From: Actinomycetes bacterium
Lineage (GTDB): Bacteria; Actinomycetota; Acidimicrobiia; IMCC26256; PALSA-610
Assembly: GCA_025360585.1 (NCBI GenBank)
Contig: JANYBW010000042.1
Location: forward strand, 124,001-188,000
Direction of reading: 5' to 3'
Length of the DNA stretch: 64,000 bases
Below, in pieces: positions 1 to 7,527 of this stretch (position 1 is the stretch's first letter; each line of letters opens with the position of its first letter). The translations under genes were made by a program, and so were the position numbers. Under the pieces are notes generated by a model. The model was given only the letters and a program-made list of their open reading frames with translations. It made no database searches and had not been told where the DNA came from.

Positions 1-1
1 G

Positions 2-496
2 TCGCTGAAAGTCGGGTACTTCATCACCGCACTTTCGGCTCCGGGAATGGGCAATCTCTGTGTCGCTCCCGGATCGCACCGCATGGCGCAGGGAGCAGCT
101 CTTGTGCAAACGGGCGAGCAAGCCGGAGAGCATCCGGGCGAGTTTCCAGCCTTTCGCGGTTCCGCGAGTTGGCCGCAAGCCGAACCGCCCACCACGGTTG
201 AAGTCCTGGCGGAACCCGGCGATGCCATTATCTTCGATCGTCGAATCTGGCATTCGGCGAGCACGAATACTTCAACAATCACAAGGATATTCGCGACCTA
301 CGGCTACTCGTATCGCTGGTTACGACCAAAATCCGCGATGAACTTCGGCGCTGACCTCGCCGCATTCGCACCCGTCTGCCGTCAGCTTCTGGGCTGGGCC
401 ACGAGCGCGAACGGCTACTTCGATCCGCTCGACGAGGACGTTCCGTTGCGGGCTTGGGTACGCGAACATTTCGGCGAGGATGCTGTACGCTCCTAG
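2..496 (+). CDS. Phytanoyl-CoA dioxygenase (PhyH) family protein, 5' end outside window
   Basis: This is the C-terminal part of a putative Fe(II)/2-oxoglutarate-dependent oxygenase. The reading frame is open to the left edge, so the internal ATG at 47 is not the real start: residues encoded from base 2 (LKVGYFITALSAPGMGN) already match the family's core strand. Visible family features are the PGSHR segment and the distal iron-binding histidine in IFDRRIWHSAS, followed about 10 residues later by an arginine of the type that binds 2-oxoglutarate. The proximal HxD iron motif must lie upstream of the window. The family hydroxylates lipids, phytanoyl-CoA and diverse secondary metabolites; the substrate here cannot be told. 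A tandem repeat follows about 30 bases after the stop. Confidence 0.85.
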   Translation, partial: SLKVGYFITALSAPGMGNLCVAPGSHRMAQGAALVQTGEQAGEHPGEFPAFRGSASWPQAEPPTTVEVLAEPGDAIIFDRRIWHSASTNTSTITRIFATYGYSYRWLRPKSAMNFGADLAAFAPVCRQLLGWATSANGYFDPLDEDVPLRAWVREHFGEDAVRS

Positions 497-526
497 CTTG
501 GAATCGGACCAGCGCTTTGGGCCGGG

Positions 527-574
527 TAATTGGGCCGGTTAATTGGGCCGGTTAATTGGGCCGGTTAATTGGGT
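527..574. repeat. 13-bp tandem repeat, about 3.7 copies
   Basis: Three exact copies of TAATTGGGCCGGT (527-539, 540-552, 553-565) are followed by a partial fourth that runs into the stop codon of the convergent minus-strand gene. The array fills the gap between two converging genes. A 13-bp period is not a codon multiple, in keeping with a non-coding position. No hairpin with a T-tract is evident, so a terminator role is not supported. Confidence 0.9.
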
Positions 575-1476
575 TAGCGATTCGGCCAGAGGTCTGCGGG
601 GCCACCGGGATAGCCCTTTGCGGCCCGGATTGCTTGGCCGAACGGGAGCAGCGTTTCGATCAGCGACGAAAGATCATCACCCAACGCGTTGAGCGCCGGA
701 GCGAGTTGTAGATCCGTAGCTACTTCGATGGCTTCGCGTCCCGCGCGACCCGCATCAGTGAGTTGTGCATCGGCGTCGAACCAACCGCGATCACATAGCC
801 GTTGTTGGGCCGCATCGAACTGTTCGTCGCTCCATGCACGCGTGCGGGCATAGCTGCGTAATTCCAGCCCCATGTACCGCTCCGACAATAAATTGATTTC
901 GGTTGCGTCAACGCCAGCGCTAATCCACGCTGCGGTGTGCGAATCACCTCTGTATTCGCGCAGCATGTCGCCGAGCTGAAAGAGTCGGTGCCATGGATCA
1001 TCGCCGTCTTCGAAGTGCTGTTGGGCTCCGGCGAACAGCGCTCGGCCCTCGGGCCGTAGCGGATCGACCGCCTTGCGCAAAAGACCACCGGCAACCTCCA
1101 CTGCTCCGAGCGCCTCGACACCGAGCACGCGTTGGAGTTGCGCAACCGCTCCTTGTCTGCGGGCGAATCGGATTGCCGTCGCGTTCGTGAGGGTCCAGCC
1201 GTAGTCGACTGAGGCGATGACCGCAACGGGGCTAAAGACGCCAAATGCCGCAGCGACCACGTTGCCCGCAACATCGCCCATCAGCGATCCGCGGCTCGTG
1301 AAGTATGCCGGGCCGTCGGGCAGTGCGAGCCCATCAAGCGATGCTGGGCTGGGTGCAAACCCGAGGCCTTGATACGCGGTGTGGGCTTCGGCGGCGAAGT
1401 AGACCTGGCCGATAACCGGCTCGAGCGCCGCTGCGAGGCGGCGCGCGGGAATTGTGGTGTTATTCATAGTTGGCAC
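574..1476 (-). CDS. SCO6745 (SalK-like) family protein
   Basis: This 300-residue protein resembles the actinobacterial SCO6745/SalK-like family, whose members are cytosolic and of uncertain function, often described as helix-turn-helix-like. Recognisable features are the N-terminal LEPVIGQVYFAAEAHTAYQGLG stretch (residues about 18-39) and the alternating Ala/Gly-rich segment around VVAAAFGVFSPVAV, where family members pack several helices. There is no signal peptide or membrane segment. The ATG at 1476 has no strong ribosome-binding site; a second ATG four codons in is also possible. It is divergent from the gene at 1579 and convergent with the PhyH gene. The family call rests on overall resemblance, not on a catalytic motif. 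Confidence 0.65.
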   Translation of the reverse strand: MPTMNNTTIPARRLAAALEPVIGQVYFAAEAHTAYQGLGFAPSPASLDGLALPDGPAYFTSRGSLMGDVAGNVVAAAFGVFSPVAVIASVDYGWTLTNATAIRFARRQGAVAQLQRVLGVEALGAVEVAGGLLRKAVDPLRPEGRALFAGAQQHFEDGDDPWHRLFQLGDMLREYRGDSHTAAWISAGVDATEINLLSERYMGLELRSYARTRAWSDEQFDAAQQRLCDRGWFDADAQLTDAGRAGREAIEVATDLQLAPALNALGDDLSSLIETLLPFGQAIRAAKGYPGGPADLWPNR

Positions 1477-1515
1477 GATTCGGCTCCTTTTTCGGGCTCG
1501 CAGCGCCCGATAATC

Positions 1516-1544
1516 TCGACAAATGGGATAAATCCCCTTATAAT
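1516..1544 (+). promoter_or_regulatory. Near-consensus SigA-type promoter with palindrome in spacer
   Basis: A -35 box TCGACA (1516-1521) and a perfect -10 box TATAAT (1539-1544) are separated by exactly 17 bases. The spacer holds a 12-base palindrome GGGATAAATCCC (1525-1536) that could be an operator. Transcription would begin near 1551, about 28 bases ahead of the ATG at 1579. This is the best promoter match I can see in the window. Confidence 0.75.
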
Positions 1545-1578
1545 CCTCGGACCTGCAAGACGGTAGTTGGAGGATGTA

Positions 1579-2958
1579 ATGGGTCTGAGGTTACTGCGCA
1601 GCGCTGCTGGACCACGCGAGTCGTCGCGTCGTCGTCGGCCGCGTTCAGCAGGCACGCCCACTGCGACTCCACCACTCGATGCGGACTTCGCAAAGCCCGT
1701 AGAGGTGCACAATCCTCACGACACGACGATGATTGTGCGCATCGGCGTGACCCTCACTCAAGTTTCAGGGTTCGGGCCGAGCGCTCAGGTAGCCGATTGG
1801 ATTGCCCGGGCCTCGATGGTGTCGGCGCGCATCGTGACTCCGGACGCGATTGATATGGCGCGCCTCGTTCACGATTCAGTAGCGACTGCATCCGATTCGC
1901 AGCGGCTGAACCGCGAAGCGCAACTTGAGGCGTTGGAATCCCGGGCGCTTTGGCTCGAAGATCGGATCAACGCGATCCAATTCGGTTCGCCGTTGCCGAC
2001 GTCGGGGCAGTCGCTGTCCTATGGCAACGCATCGGTCAGTGGAGATTCCGTCGGCGCTTCGTTGCGGCCCGACCAAGCAGATCAACAAGACCATGCTGGC
2101 CAAGCCTCGGTGGCCTTGGCGCTTGCATCAGAATGGGATGCGGTGACACAAGCGGGTTCGTCTCGATCGGCCGGAGTTGGATTAGATCGCATCGCAGCGT
2201 CGCTTGACGGGCGAGGCGCCACGATCGAGCTGCAAGCGCGCACCGCGAAGATTCTTCGACACCTGCCCGGCATTGCCCCGGCGGCCGAGTTGCGCCAACA
2301 CGCCGAAGCACTGCGCGAAGACAACGTTGAAGCCCTCATTGCGGAGCTCGAAGCGGTCGACCGGCAAGGCCAGGAGCTCTCGGATTCGCTGTCGGACTCG
2401 CTGTCGCACTCGCTGCCGGATTCGCTGTCGCATTCGCAGTCGGCTCCTGAGCGAGACGCTTCAAACGCGAACGCGCGTATCGTCGCGTCGCTGTTCAGTG
2501 ATGCGGCACCGTTGCTTGTCATCGATGGTGATTTGCTCGATGCGTGTACTTCACAGATGCGCGATCTGCTCCTGGACCGGATTCGGATTGAAGCCCATCG
2601 CCGCCCGGTTGTTCTGGTCAGCGACGACGCGTCGCTCGATGGGTATTTGGAGACTGTGGCCCGCGCAACGCTGTGGACCGTCGGGCATATGCGCCTCATC
2701 GCTCTAGACGCGAACCCGTGGATCGAAGATCCTGCGATTCGCGGTGCGGCAATTATTGCGGCACGCCATGTTGACGATTCGGCCTTTGTCTGCGCGAATC
2801 ACGCTGGGAGCGCTACTCGTTTGCAATGCCCGAAATGCCGGCGGCCGTATTGCAGCCTCTGCATGCTGGCCAACGAACGCGGCGTCGTTGAATGTGTGGC
2901 CTGTGCATTGCACCGCGGCGGCGTGCGGTCTCGTCGGTGGCGCAGCGAACGCGGCTGA
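1579..2958 (+). CDS. Unrecognised 459-aa protein with C-terminal B-box-like zinc motif
   Basis: I do not recognise this gene. The start is ATG 1579, preceded by GGAGG (1569-1573) five bases away; the in-frame TTG at 1567 overlaps that site and is unlikely. The N-terminus is Arg/Ser/Pro-rich and low in complexity, then comes a segment with a regular charged helix (residues about 110-130), a Ser-Asp/His-Ser repeat (about 268-287), and an alpha/beta-looking stretch around LLVIDGDLLDAC. The C-terminal 50 residues carry a Cys/His cluster (CANH, CPKC, YCSLC, VECVAC, LH) like a B-box or rubredoxin-type double zinc site. There is no signal peptide or membrane span. It stands alone behind a strong promoter. 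Confidence 0.7.
   Translation: MGLRLLRSAAGPRESSRRRRPRSAGTPTATPPLDADFAKPVEVHNPHDTTMIVRIGVTLTQVSGFGPSAQVADWIARASMVSARIVTPDAIDMARLVHDSVATASDSQRLNREAQLEALESRALWLEDRINAIQFGSPLPTSGQSLSYGNASVSGDSVGASLRPDQADQQDHAGQASVALALASEWDAVTQAGSSRSAGVGLDRIAASLDGRGATIELQARTAKILRHLPGIAPAAELRQHAEALREDNVEALIAELEAVDRQGQELSDSLSDSLSHSLPDSLSHSQSAPERDASNANARIVASLFSDAAPLLVIDGDLLDACTSQMRDLLLDRIRIEAHRRPVVLVSDDASLDGYLETVARATLWTVGHMRLIALDANPWIEDPAIRGAAIIAARHVDDSAFVCANHAGSATRLQCPKCRRPYCSLCMLANERGVVECVACALHRGGVRSRRWRSERG
2380..2439 (+). repeat. 12-bp in-frame tandem repeat, 5 units
   Basis: Five 12-base units of the type TCGGATTCGCTG lie inside the zinc-motif protein gene and encode repeated Leu-Ser-Asp/His-Ser tetrapeptides. 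Units differ at one to three positions (GGA/GCA, GAC/GAT, first T to C). Because 12 is a multiple of 3, a change in copy number would lengthen or shorten the linker without a frameshift. Confidence 0.9.
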
Positions 2959-3010
2959 TCCACCTCGTTAGGGCGCGACGCCCGAGGCCCGACGTTGTAG
3001 CTTCTGGGCC

Positions 3011-3391
3011 ATGACTGCATCCCCTGAAGCAATGCAACAAACGATCGACAGCTACATCGCGGCCTACCGCGCCAACGACAAAGCCGCGGTCCTCTCCCTG
3101 TACACCGAGGACTGCGAGTGGATCGATCCGGTCGGTACGCCCACGAACCACGGTCACGCTGGCGTCTCAGAGTTTTGGGACAACGCCCGCGCTATGGCCG
3201 ATTCGATCGTGCTCGAGCCCGTTCGTTCGACCATCTGTGGAAATGAAGCCGCGGTTGCCATCGAGATCCACATCACCCTCGGCGGCAGTCAATTCATCAT
3301 GGACGCAATCGACATTTTCGTGTTCAACGATGACGCCAAAATCGCGTCCGGCAAGGCCTACTGGGACATGAGCGCAGCGCGCCCCGCGTAA
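3011..3391 (+). CDS. SnoaL-like/NTF2-fold protein (ketosteroid isomerase-type)
   Basis: A 126-residue cytosolic protein of the length and pattern of the NTF2-like SnoaL/ketosteroid-isomerase superfamily. It has the N-terminal helix ending in YIAAYRANDKAAVLSLYTED, the CEWIDPVG segment that usually lines the cone-shaped pocket, and an alternating beta pattern through VAIEIHITLGG to the end. The aspartates in the ED-CEWIDP region are in the place where catalytic acids occur in isomerases, but I cannot assign a substrate; many members bind steroids, polyketides or nothing known. ATG 3011 is used. It is a single gene with no obvious operon partner. Confidence 0.75.
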   Translation: MTASPEAMQQTIDSYIAAYRANDKAAVLSLYTEDCEWIDPVGTPTNHGHAGVSEFWDNARAMADSIVLEPVRSTICGNEAAVAIEIHITLGGSQFIMDAIDIFVFNDDAKIASGKAYWDMSAARPA

Positions 3392-3490
3392 CTCTGCCCG
3401 CGCAGTGGCCGCGACACGAAATTCTTCGCAGGCTTAGGTCCAGGTCACAGGCTCGCGCGTGGTGGGCGTCACCCTGATTTCCGCGCGACT

Positions 3491-3519
3491 TTGAGTTTGG
3501 GGTGTGCTTCGGCCACAAT
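3491..3519 (+). promoter_or_regulatory. Possible promoter giving a leaderless transcript
   Basis: TTGAGT (3491-3496) and CACAAT (3514-3519) are 17 bases apart. The -10-like box ends 9 bases before the ATG at 3529, so transcription would start at or next to the start codon, as is common for leaderless genes in actinobacteria. The boxes match the consensus only in part. Confidence 0.4.
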
Positions 3520-3528
3520 AGAAAGCCG

Positions 3529-4203
3529 ATGAAGGTCGAATCGCGCGACTCAGTGTCCTTGAAGCCCGTTGAACTCGATGAGTTCTCGCAGCTCCTCACC
3601 AGTGTGGGTCTCACACTCAAAGATGAGGTACTCGATCAACATATCGAGTCTTTCCCTTTGGTTGTGTTGGCCCACGACGATTTGGGGCTCGCAGGCTTTA
3701 TGTTCGGTTCTCTCGAACGGATCGGCGGTACTCCCGCGATCTTGTGGGGGATGGGCGCCACCCGTAAAAAATTTACGGCCCCGGTGCTCACTGCGATGAC
3801 GGCGGAACTCGCACGGCGAGCGGCGATTTCGTTTCCCGACGAAGACGTATTGGTCGGCGTGCGGTACGCACACGCATCGATCTACGTCATGCTGAATAGT
3901 TACGCCAACGTCGTTCCTCGCCCTGGGTATTCGCCGAATGGCGAAGAGCGGGCCTGGGGTCGTCGTTTGGCCAAACGGTTCCGTTGTGAGAGTTCCTACG
4001 ACGATCGGGCCTTCAACGTGCGAATCAAGAGCCGCAAACCCTCGACGGTGCCGATCCTCGACGGCGCGGGTATTAAGGCCACTGGTGGCGCCAAGGTTTC
4101 AGCGGTCGTCGGAACGCACGACCCGCTCAAGGGTGAAGCAATGATCAGCTTTGGCTGGGCCATCGCGGAATCACTCGAAGCTGGGGCTTACGCAGTCTCG
4201 TAA
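3529..4203 (+). CDS. Unrecognised 224-aa protein
   Basis: I do not recognise this protein. I use ATG 3529 (MKVESRDSVS) over an upstream GTG at 3502, which would add nine atypical residues and overlap the putative promoter. The chain is soluble, without signal peptide or membrane span. The order of a beta strand with HDDLGLAGFMFGSLE, an ILWGMGATRK segment and a following helix loosely recalls the acceptor half of GNAT acetyltransferases, but the acetyl-CoA loop (Q/RxxGxG/A) is not evident, so this remains a guess. Gene and following minus-strand acyl-CoA synthetase converge with only 28 bases between them. Confidence 0.6.
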   Translation: MKVESRDSVSLKPVELDEFSQLLTSVGLTLKDEVLDQHIESFPLVVLAHDDLGLAGFMFGSLERIGGTPAILWGMGATRKKFTAPVLTAMTAELARRAAISFPDEDVLVGVRYAHASIYVMLNSYANVVPRPGYSPNGEERAWGRRLAKRFRCESSYDDRAFNVRIKSRKPSTVPILDGAGIKATGGAKVSAVVGTHDPLKGEAMISFGWAIAESLEAGAYAVS

Positions 4204-4231
4204 CCCGCCGCTGTCCGCATTCGGCATGGCG

Positions 4232-5794
4232 TTATTCCGAAGCGCTCCTGGCTCGATCGCGGGCCCAACGGATATCGGGCTTGCCCGAAGGCGAGCGAAC
4301 TACCTCATCGACGACAACAATTGCGCGCGGAATTTTGTAGCCCGCGAGATGTGCTTGGAGATACGCGCGCAATTCGCGAGCGTCGAGCACTTGATCAGGG
4401 CGTTGCTGCACGAGCGCGACGACGCGTTCACCGAACCGATCATCGGCCGCTCCCACGACGACCGCATCGAAGATGCTCGGATGGGTCTTGAGGCGCGATT
4501 CGACTTCATCGGGGTAGACCTTTTCGCCACCAGTGTTGATGCATGCGGTGCCGCGTCCGAGCAACGTAATCGTGCCATCGTCTTGGCGGAACGCGTGGTC
4601 TCCAGGAATCGCGAAGCGTACGCCGTCGATCGTTTTGAAGGTAGCCGCGGTTTTTTTGGCATCGTTGAAATACCCGATTGGAATGTTGCCGCTGCGAGCG
4701 AGAAGCCCGACGATGCCGTCGCCCACTGGCAATAACGTGTGCTCATCGAGGATCGTTGTCGTGGCATCGAGGCGAAATGCGGTCGCTGCGTTTGGTGAGC
4801 CGGACGCCGTGACTGCTTGGCCTTGGCCCCCCGTTTCTGAGGCCCCGTAGCCATCAACCACGATCACTTCGGGCAGCCGCGCGATGAGCTCAGTTTTGAT
4901 AGCGGGCGAAAGGATTGCGCCTCCCGAGACGATGACCCGCAACGATTCGAAATCATCGGGGTCGCGATCCGCGAGCGCGTCGGCAAGCGGTCGGGCATAA
5001 GCGTCGCCGACGATGATGACGAAATTTGCGTGTTCGCTTGCGATGAGATCGAGGAGCTCGTTGGCATCGAAATGCCGAGTGGGTGCGGCGATAACGCACC
5101 CGCCCGTGAGCAGCGTTGACAGTGCCATCCAGTGTGCACTGCCGTGCATGAAGGGGCATGCCGCAACGCAACGCACTCGGCTGTCGACACACCGATCCAC
5201 GATTACTTCAGGATCGGTGATTGGCTCTCGGCCGTTCGCGCCGCCGCCCAACGCCGCAAAAAAGAGATCTTCGTGCCGCCACACGACACCCTTGGGGAGC
5301 CCAGTGGTGCCGCCGGTGTACAGCACGTAGTGGTCGTCGGCTGATCGAGTAGCGAACGTGGTGGTTGGTGCGTACTGGGCCAGTGCCGCTTCGTAGTCAG
5401 GCCCAACTGCGAGGGTATGGCGCAGGGTTGGTACCTCGGGTTGAATCGCGGCGATTCGCGATTCGAATTCTGGGTGATAAATGATCGCGGTGGTGTGCGA
5501 ATCGCAAAAAAGGTAGAGCAATTCATTTGCGACGTAGCGGTAATTCACGTTGACGGGCACCGCGCGAATTTTGAACGCGGCGAGCATGCCTTCGAGATAC
5601 TCCGAGCAATTATGGAGGTATAACGCGACGTGATCGCCAGCACCGATGCCTTGGGCCGCAAGGTGCTGGGCCAACTGTGTGGCGCGGTGGTCGAGCTCGG
5701 CATAACTGAATCGGCGGTTGCCATCCACGATGGCCGGCGCTTCGGGGATGACCGCCGCGACCCGTTCCCAGAGATCGGCGAGATTGAATGTCAT
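4232..5794 (-). CDS. Acyl-CoA synthetase (AMP-forming, FadD-like)
   Basis: A 520-residue member of the ANL superfamily that would activate a carboxylic acid to acyl-AMP and then acyl-CoA in the cytosol. The P-loop-like signature YTGGTTGLPKG is at about residues 160-170, the adenine-binding GYGASETGG at about 315, and the hinge/A8 region GRGTACINTGGEKVYPDEVE near 410. The C-terminal SPSGKPD supplies the catalytic lysine of the A10 motif. Length and the CPFMHGSAHW segment fit actinobacterial fatty-acid or sterol side-chain CoA ligases. It is the last gene of a minus-strand run, 49 bases after the C69 peptidase gene. The exact substrate is unknown. Confidence 0.9.
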   Translation of the reverse strand: MTFNLADLWERVAAVIPEAPAIVDGNRRFSYAELDHRATQLAQHLAAQGIGAGDHVALYLHNCSEYLEGMLAAFKIRAVPVNVNYRYVANELLYLFCDSHTTAIIYHPEFESRIAAIQPEVPTLRHTLAVGPDYEAALAQYAPTTTFATRSADDHYVLYTGGTTGLPKGVVWRHEDLFFAALGGGANGREPITDPEVIVDRCVDSRVRCVAACPFMHGSAHWMALSTLLTGGCVIAAPTRHFDANELLDLIASEHANFVIIVGDAYARPLADALADRDPDDFESLRVIVSGGAILSPAIKTELIARLPEVIVVDGYGASETGGQGQAVTASGSPNAATAFRLDATTTILDEHTLLPVGDGIVGLLARSGNIPIGYFNDAKKTAATFKTIDGVRFAIPGDHAFRQDDGTITLLGRGTACINTGGEKVYPDEVESRLKTHPSIFDAVVVGAADDRFGERVVALVQQRPDQVLDARELRAYLQAHLAGYKIPRAIVVVDEVVRSPSGKPDIRWARDRARSASE

Positions 5795-5843
5795 GGGCTT
5801 GCGACCGTATCGGCAGGCGTTGGCGGGTTAAGAATCTGAACCG

Positions 5844-7106
5844 CTACACGCTCAGGTGTCGGAAGCCGATTTCGAGCTGCATTTCAATTTCCGCGGTGAA
5901 TTCCGCTCGATCCTCGACGTCGTCGTCATTGCCGTCGAGAGTGTCGGCTTGGGCCCAGAGCGCGGACTCGATTGGCGCCCACACCGAACGGATTTCGATC
6001 GCAGCATCGTGGGATTCTTCGGCACTGATTCGAAGCCGTTCGAAGCGGTGCCACGTGTTCGCTTGTTGCAGTACTTCGGCAACGCTCGAGTGGACCACCG
6101 GTACGTACACGCTCACGCACGGGCTACCCAGCGCAATCCATAATCGAGTGCAAGCGCGCTCAGGTGGGGGGCTCGCAACGAGTTCGGCCACCATCGACGC
6201 GGTTGTGCACTGATAGTCACGAACGTGCATACACACCGTGACCCCACGAAAATCAGCGCCCGGTTCCGCAGGGATGGGCGCAGGATCAACGAATTGCGTA
6301 CTCATGGGGTCACCCCACGGGTGCGTGCCGTGATGGCGCAGCGCTGCAACGATCGCACCGGGAGTGGCCGCGTGTTGCACACATTCGGTGGTAGCTCCGA
6401 GGCGATGATCCGCGATGCCGGTTGGGACCTTCGGCGCCCGCCAGGCCTGGACGTCGAACCGACCTCCGGAATCGTTGGAATCAGCCACCGACGACATTTC
6501 CCAATCGGTTCCCAAACTCACACGATTGCTGAGTGCGTGGCCCCGTCCCGTGGCTCTGCGTGCCGCCCAATCGTGGCCGTTCGTTTCGACGACCCATGCC
6601 TCGACGGGGTCGGCGATCAGAAAACTGCTGAAGTACGGCTCGTGGTGATCAGCTTCGCCGGTACCGCCTTGGCCATGACGCTCGACGAGTTCCGTGATGA
6701 TGGAACGTGCGTCGCTGGCAGTGGTTGCTCGTTCGAGGCCGAGGCGCACGAGATCCATGCCGAGCAGGGCTTCGGGATGGCCCTTGGGATTTTGGGTTGT
6801 CCAGATCTTTTCGTTGCCGATCGCGACGCCAAATTCGTTGACGCCGTGCTCAACGCCCCAAAGCCATGAGGGCTGCGAACCGACAAACGCGAACGCGCCG
6901 GGGTCCGCACCAAGATCAAGGTACTGGGTTCGCAGATTGGTTTGCGCGGTGGTTTGCAGGTTGGTTTGCAGGTTGGTTTGCAGTGTCGTGTTCGCAGCCG
7001 GACGGCGGGGAAATACACGAGCAACTTGTACTTCGTGGGTGGGCCGATCGCTGTTTTTCGCGAACAACATTCGGCCATCGCCAATGACGCATAACGAATC
7101 ACACAC
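5844..7106 (-). CDS. Peptidase C69/U34 (secernin-like) family protein
   Basis: This 420-residue protein belongs to the N-terminal-nucleophile C69 (secernin/dipeptidase) group. I place the start at GTG 7106, not at the far upstream ATG: an AGGAG lies five bases ahead and translation begins Met-Cys-Asp-Ser, so removal of Met exposes Cys2 as the expected nucleophile. The family signature FAKNSDRP follows at about residues 14-21, then THEVQ, which matches the secernin NSDR-x-x-E-Q pattern. Central WLWGVEHGVNEFGVAIGNE and later GRGHALSNR also fit. A low-complexity Leu-Gln-Thr-Asn repeat sits near residue 45. The upstream gene ends 23 bases before this start, suggesting one transcript. Confidence 0.85.
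   Translation of the reverse strand: MCDSLCVIGDGRMLFAKNSDRPTHEVQVARVFPRRPAANTTLQTNLQTNLQTTAQTNLRTQYLDLGADPGAFAFVGSQPSWLWGVEHGVNEFGVAIGNEKIWTTQNPKGHPEALLGMDLVRLGLERATTASDARSIITELVERHGQGGTGEADHHEPYFSSFLIADPVEAWVVETNGHDWAARRATGRGHALSNRVSLGTDWEMSSVADSNDSGGRFDVQAWRAPKVPTGIADHRLGATTECVQHAATPGAIVAALRHHGTHPWGDPMSTQFVDPAPIPAEPGADFRGVTVCMHVRDYQCTTASMVAELVASPPPERACTRLWIALGSPCVSVYVPVVHSSVAEVLQQANTWHRFERLRISAEESHDAAIEIRSVWAPIESALWAQADTLDGNDDDVEDRAEFTAEIEMQLEIGFRHLSV
6936..6983 (-). repeat. 12-bp in-frame tandem repeat, 4 units
   Basis: Four units of the type GTTGGTTTGCAG (plus strand) lie inside the C69 peptidase gene, with a decayed fifth to the left. On the coding strand they give Leu-Gln-Thr-Asn tetrapeptides inserted between the N-terminal beta strand and the LGADPGAFAFVGSQ segment. 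The family does not need this stretch, so it looks like an expanded surface loop. Confidence 0.85.
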
Positions 7107-7129
7107 GACTGCTCCTGGCTTCGTGTTCG

Positions 7130-7495
7130 TTACTTGAACCAGATGCGCTGATGGCTTCGACTTTGCGGGTGCGCAATCAAAGCGACGAGCGCGATATCGA
7201 ACATGAGGTCGATCAGTAGTGAGAATTGAAATGTCGAGCCCGTGGCGAAAAACAAGAAGTACAACACGAGCGCGACTCTGGCGCTGCTCGCGACCAACGC
7301 CAAGACGTAACCCCATTTGAATTCATTCGCGATGCCGAAGGCTCCGGCACCGATCCCGCCAATGAGCAGGAATCCGATCGGAGAAAACAGCCCCCCGCCG
7401 ATCAAGCCGAATACAACGTTGACGTAACACAACATCTGCGCGTTGACAAGGGTTTGTGGGAGATTCCGATTGAACCACTGATACTTGCTGTTCAT
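7130..7495 (-). CDS. Small four-helix membrane protein, function unknown
   Basis: A 121-residue integral membrane protein with about four hydrophobic segments: near residues 20-37 (MLCYVNVVFGLIGGGLF), 40-57, 63-84 and 88-108. It begins with a polar MNSKYQWFNRNLPQTL and ends with a basic, polar tail. Glycines are clustered in the first hairpin. I recognise no transport or enzymatic motif. It is flanked in the same direction by rlmN (32 bases upstream) and the C69 peptidase gene (23 bases downstream), so it is probably co-transcribed with them, but that context does not suggest a specific role. Confidence 0.75.
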   Translation of the reverse strand: MNSKYQWFNRNLPQTLVNAQMLCYVNVVFGLIGGGLFSPIGFLLIGGIGAGAFGIANEFKWGYVLALVASSARVALVLYFLFFATGSTFQFSLLIDLMFDIALVALIAHPQSRSHQRIWFK

Positions 7496-7527
7496 GAACG
7501 ACTCATCTGTTCGCGTGGGTGGCGTGG

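Noticed and set aside
527-574. Possible CRISPR fragment
   Set aside because: Units are 13 bases, directly adjacent without spacers; no cas genes anywhere in the window. The same applies to the other arrays.
6225-6869. 214-codon plus-strand frame opposite the C69 peptidase gene
   Set aside because: The C69 coding pattern is continuous on the minus strand here; no recognisable domain or ribosome-binding site on the plus strand.
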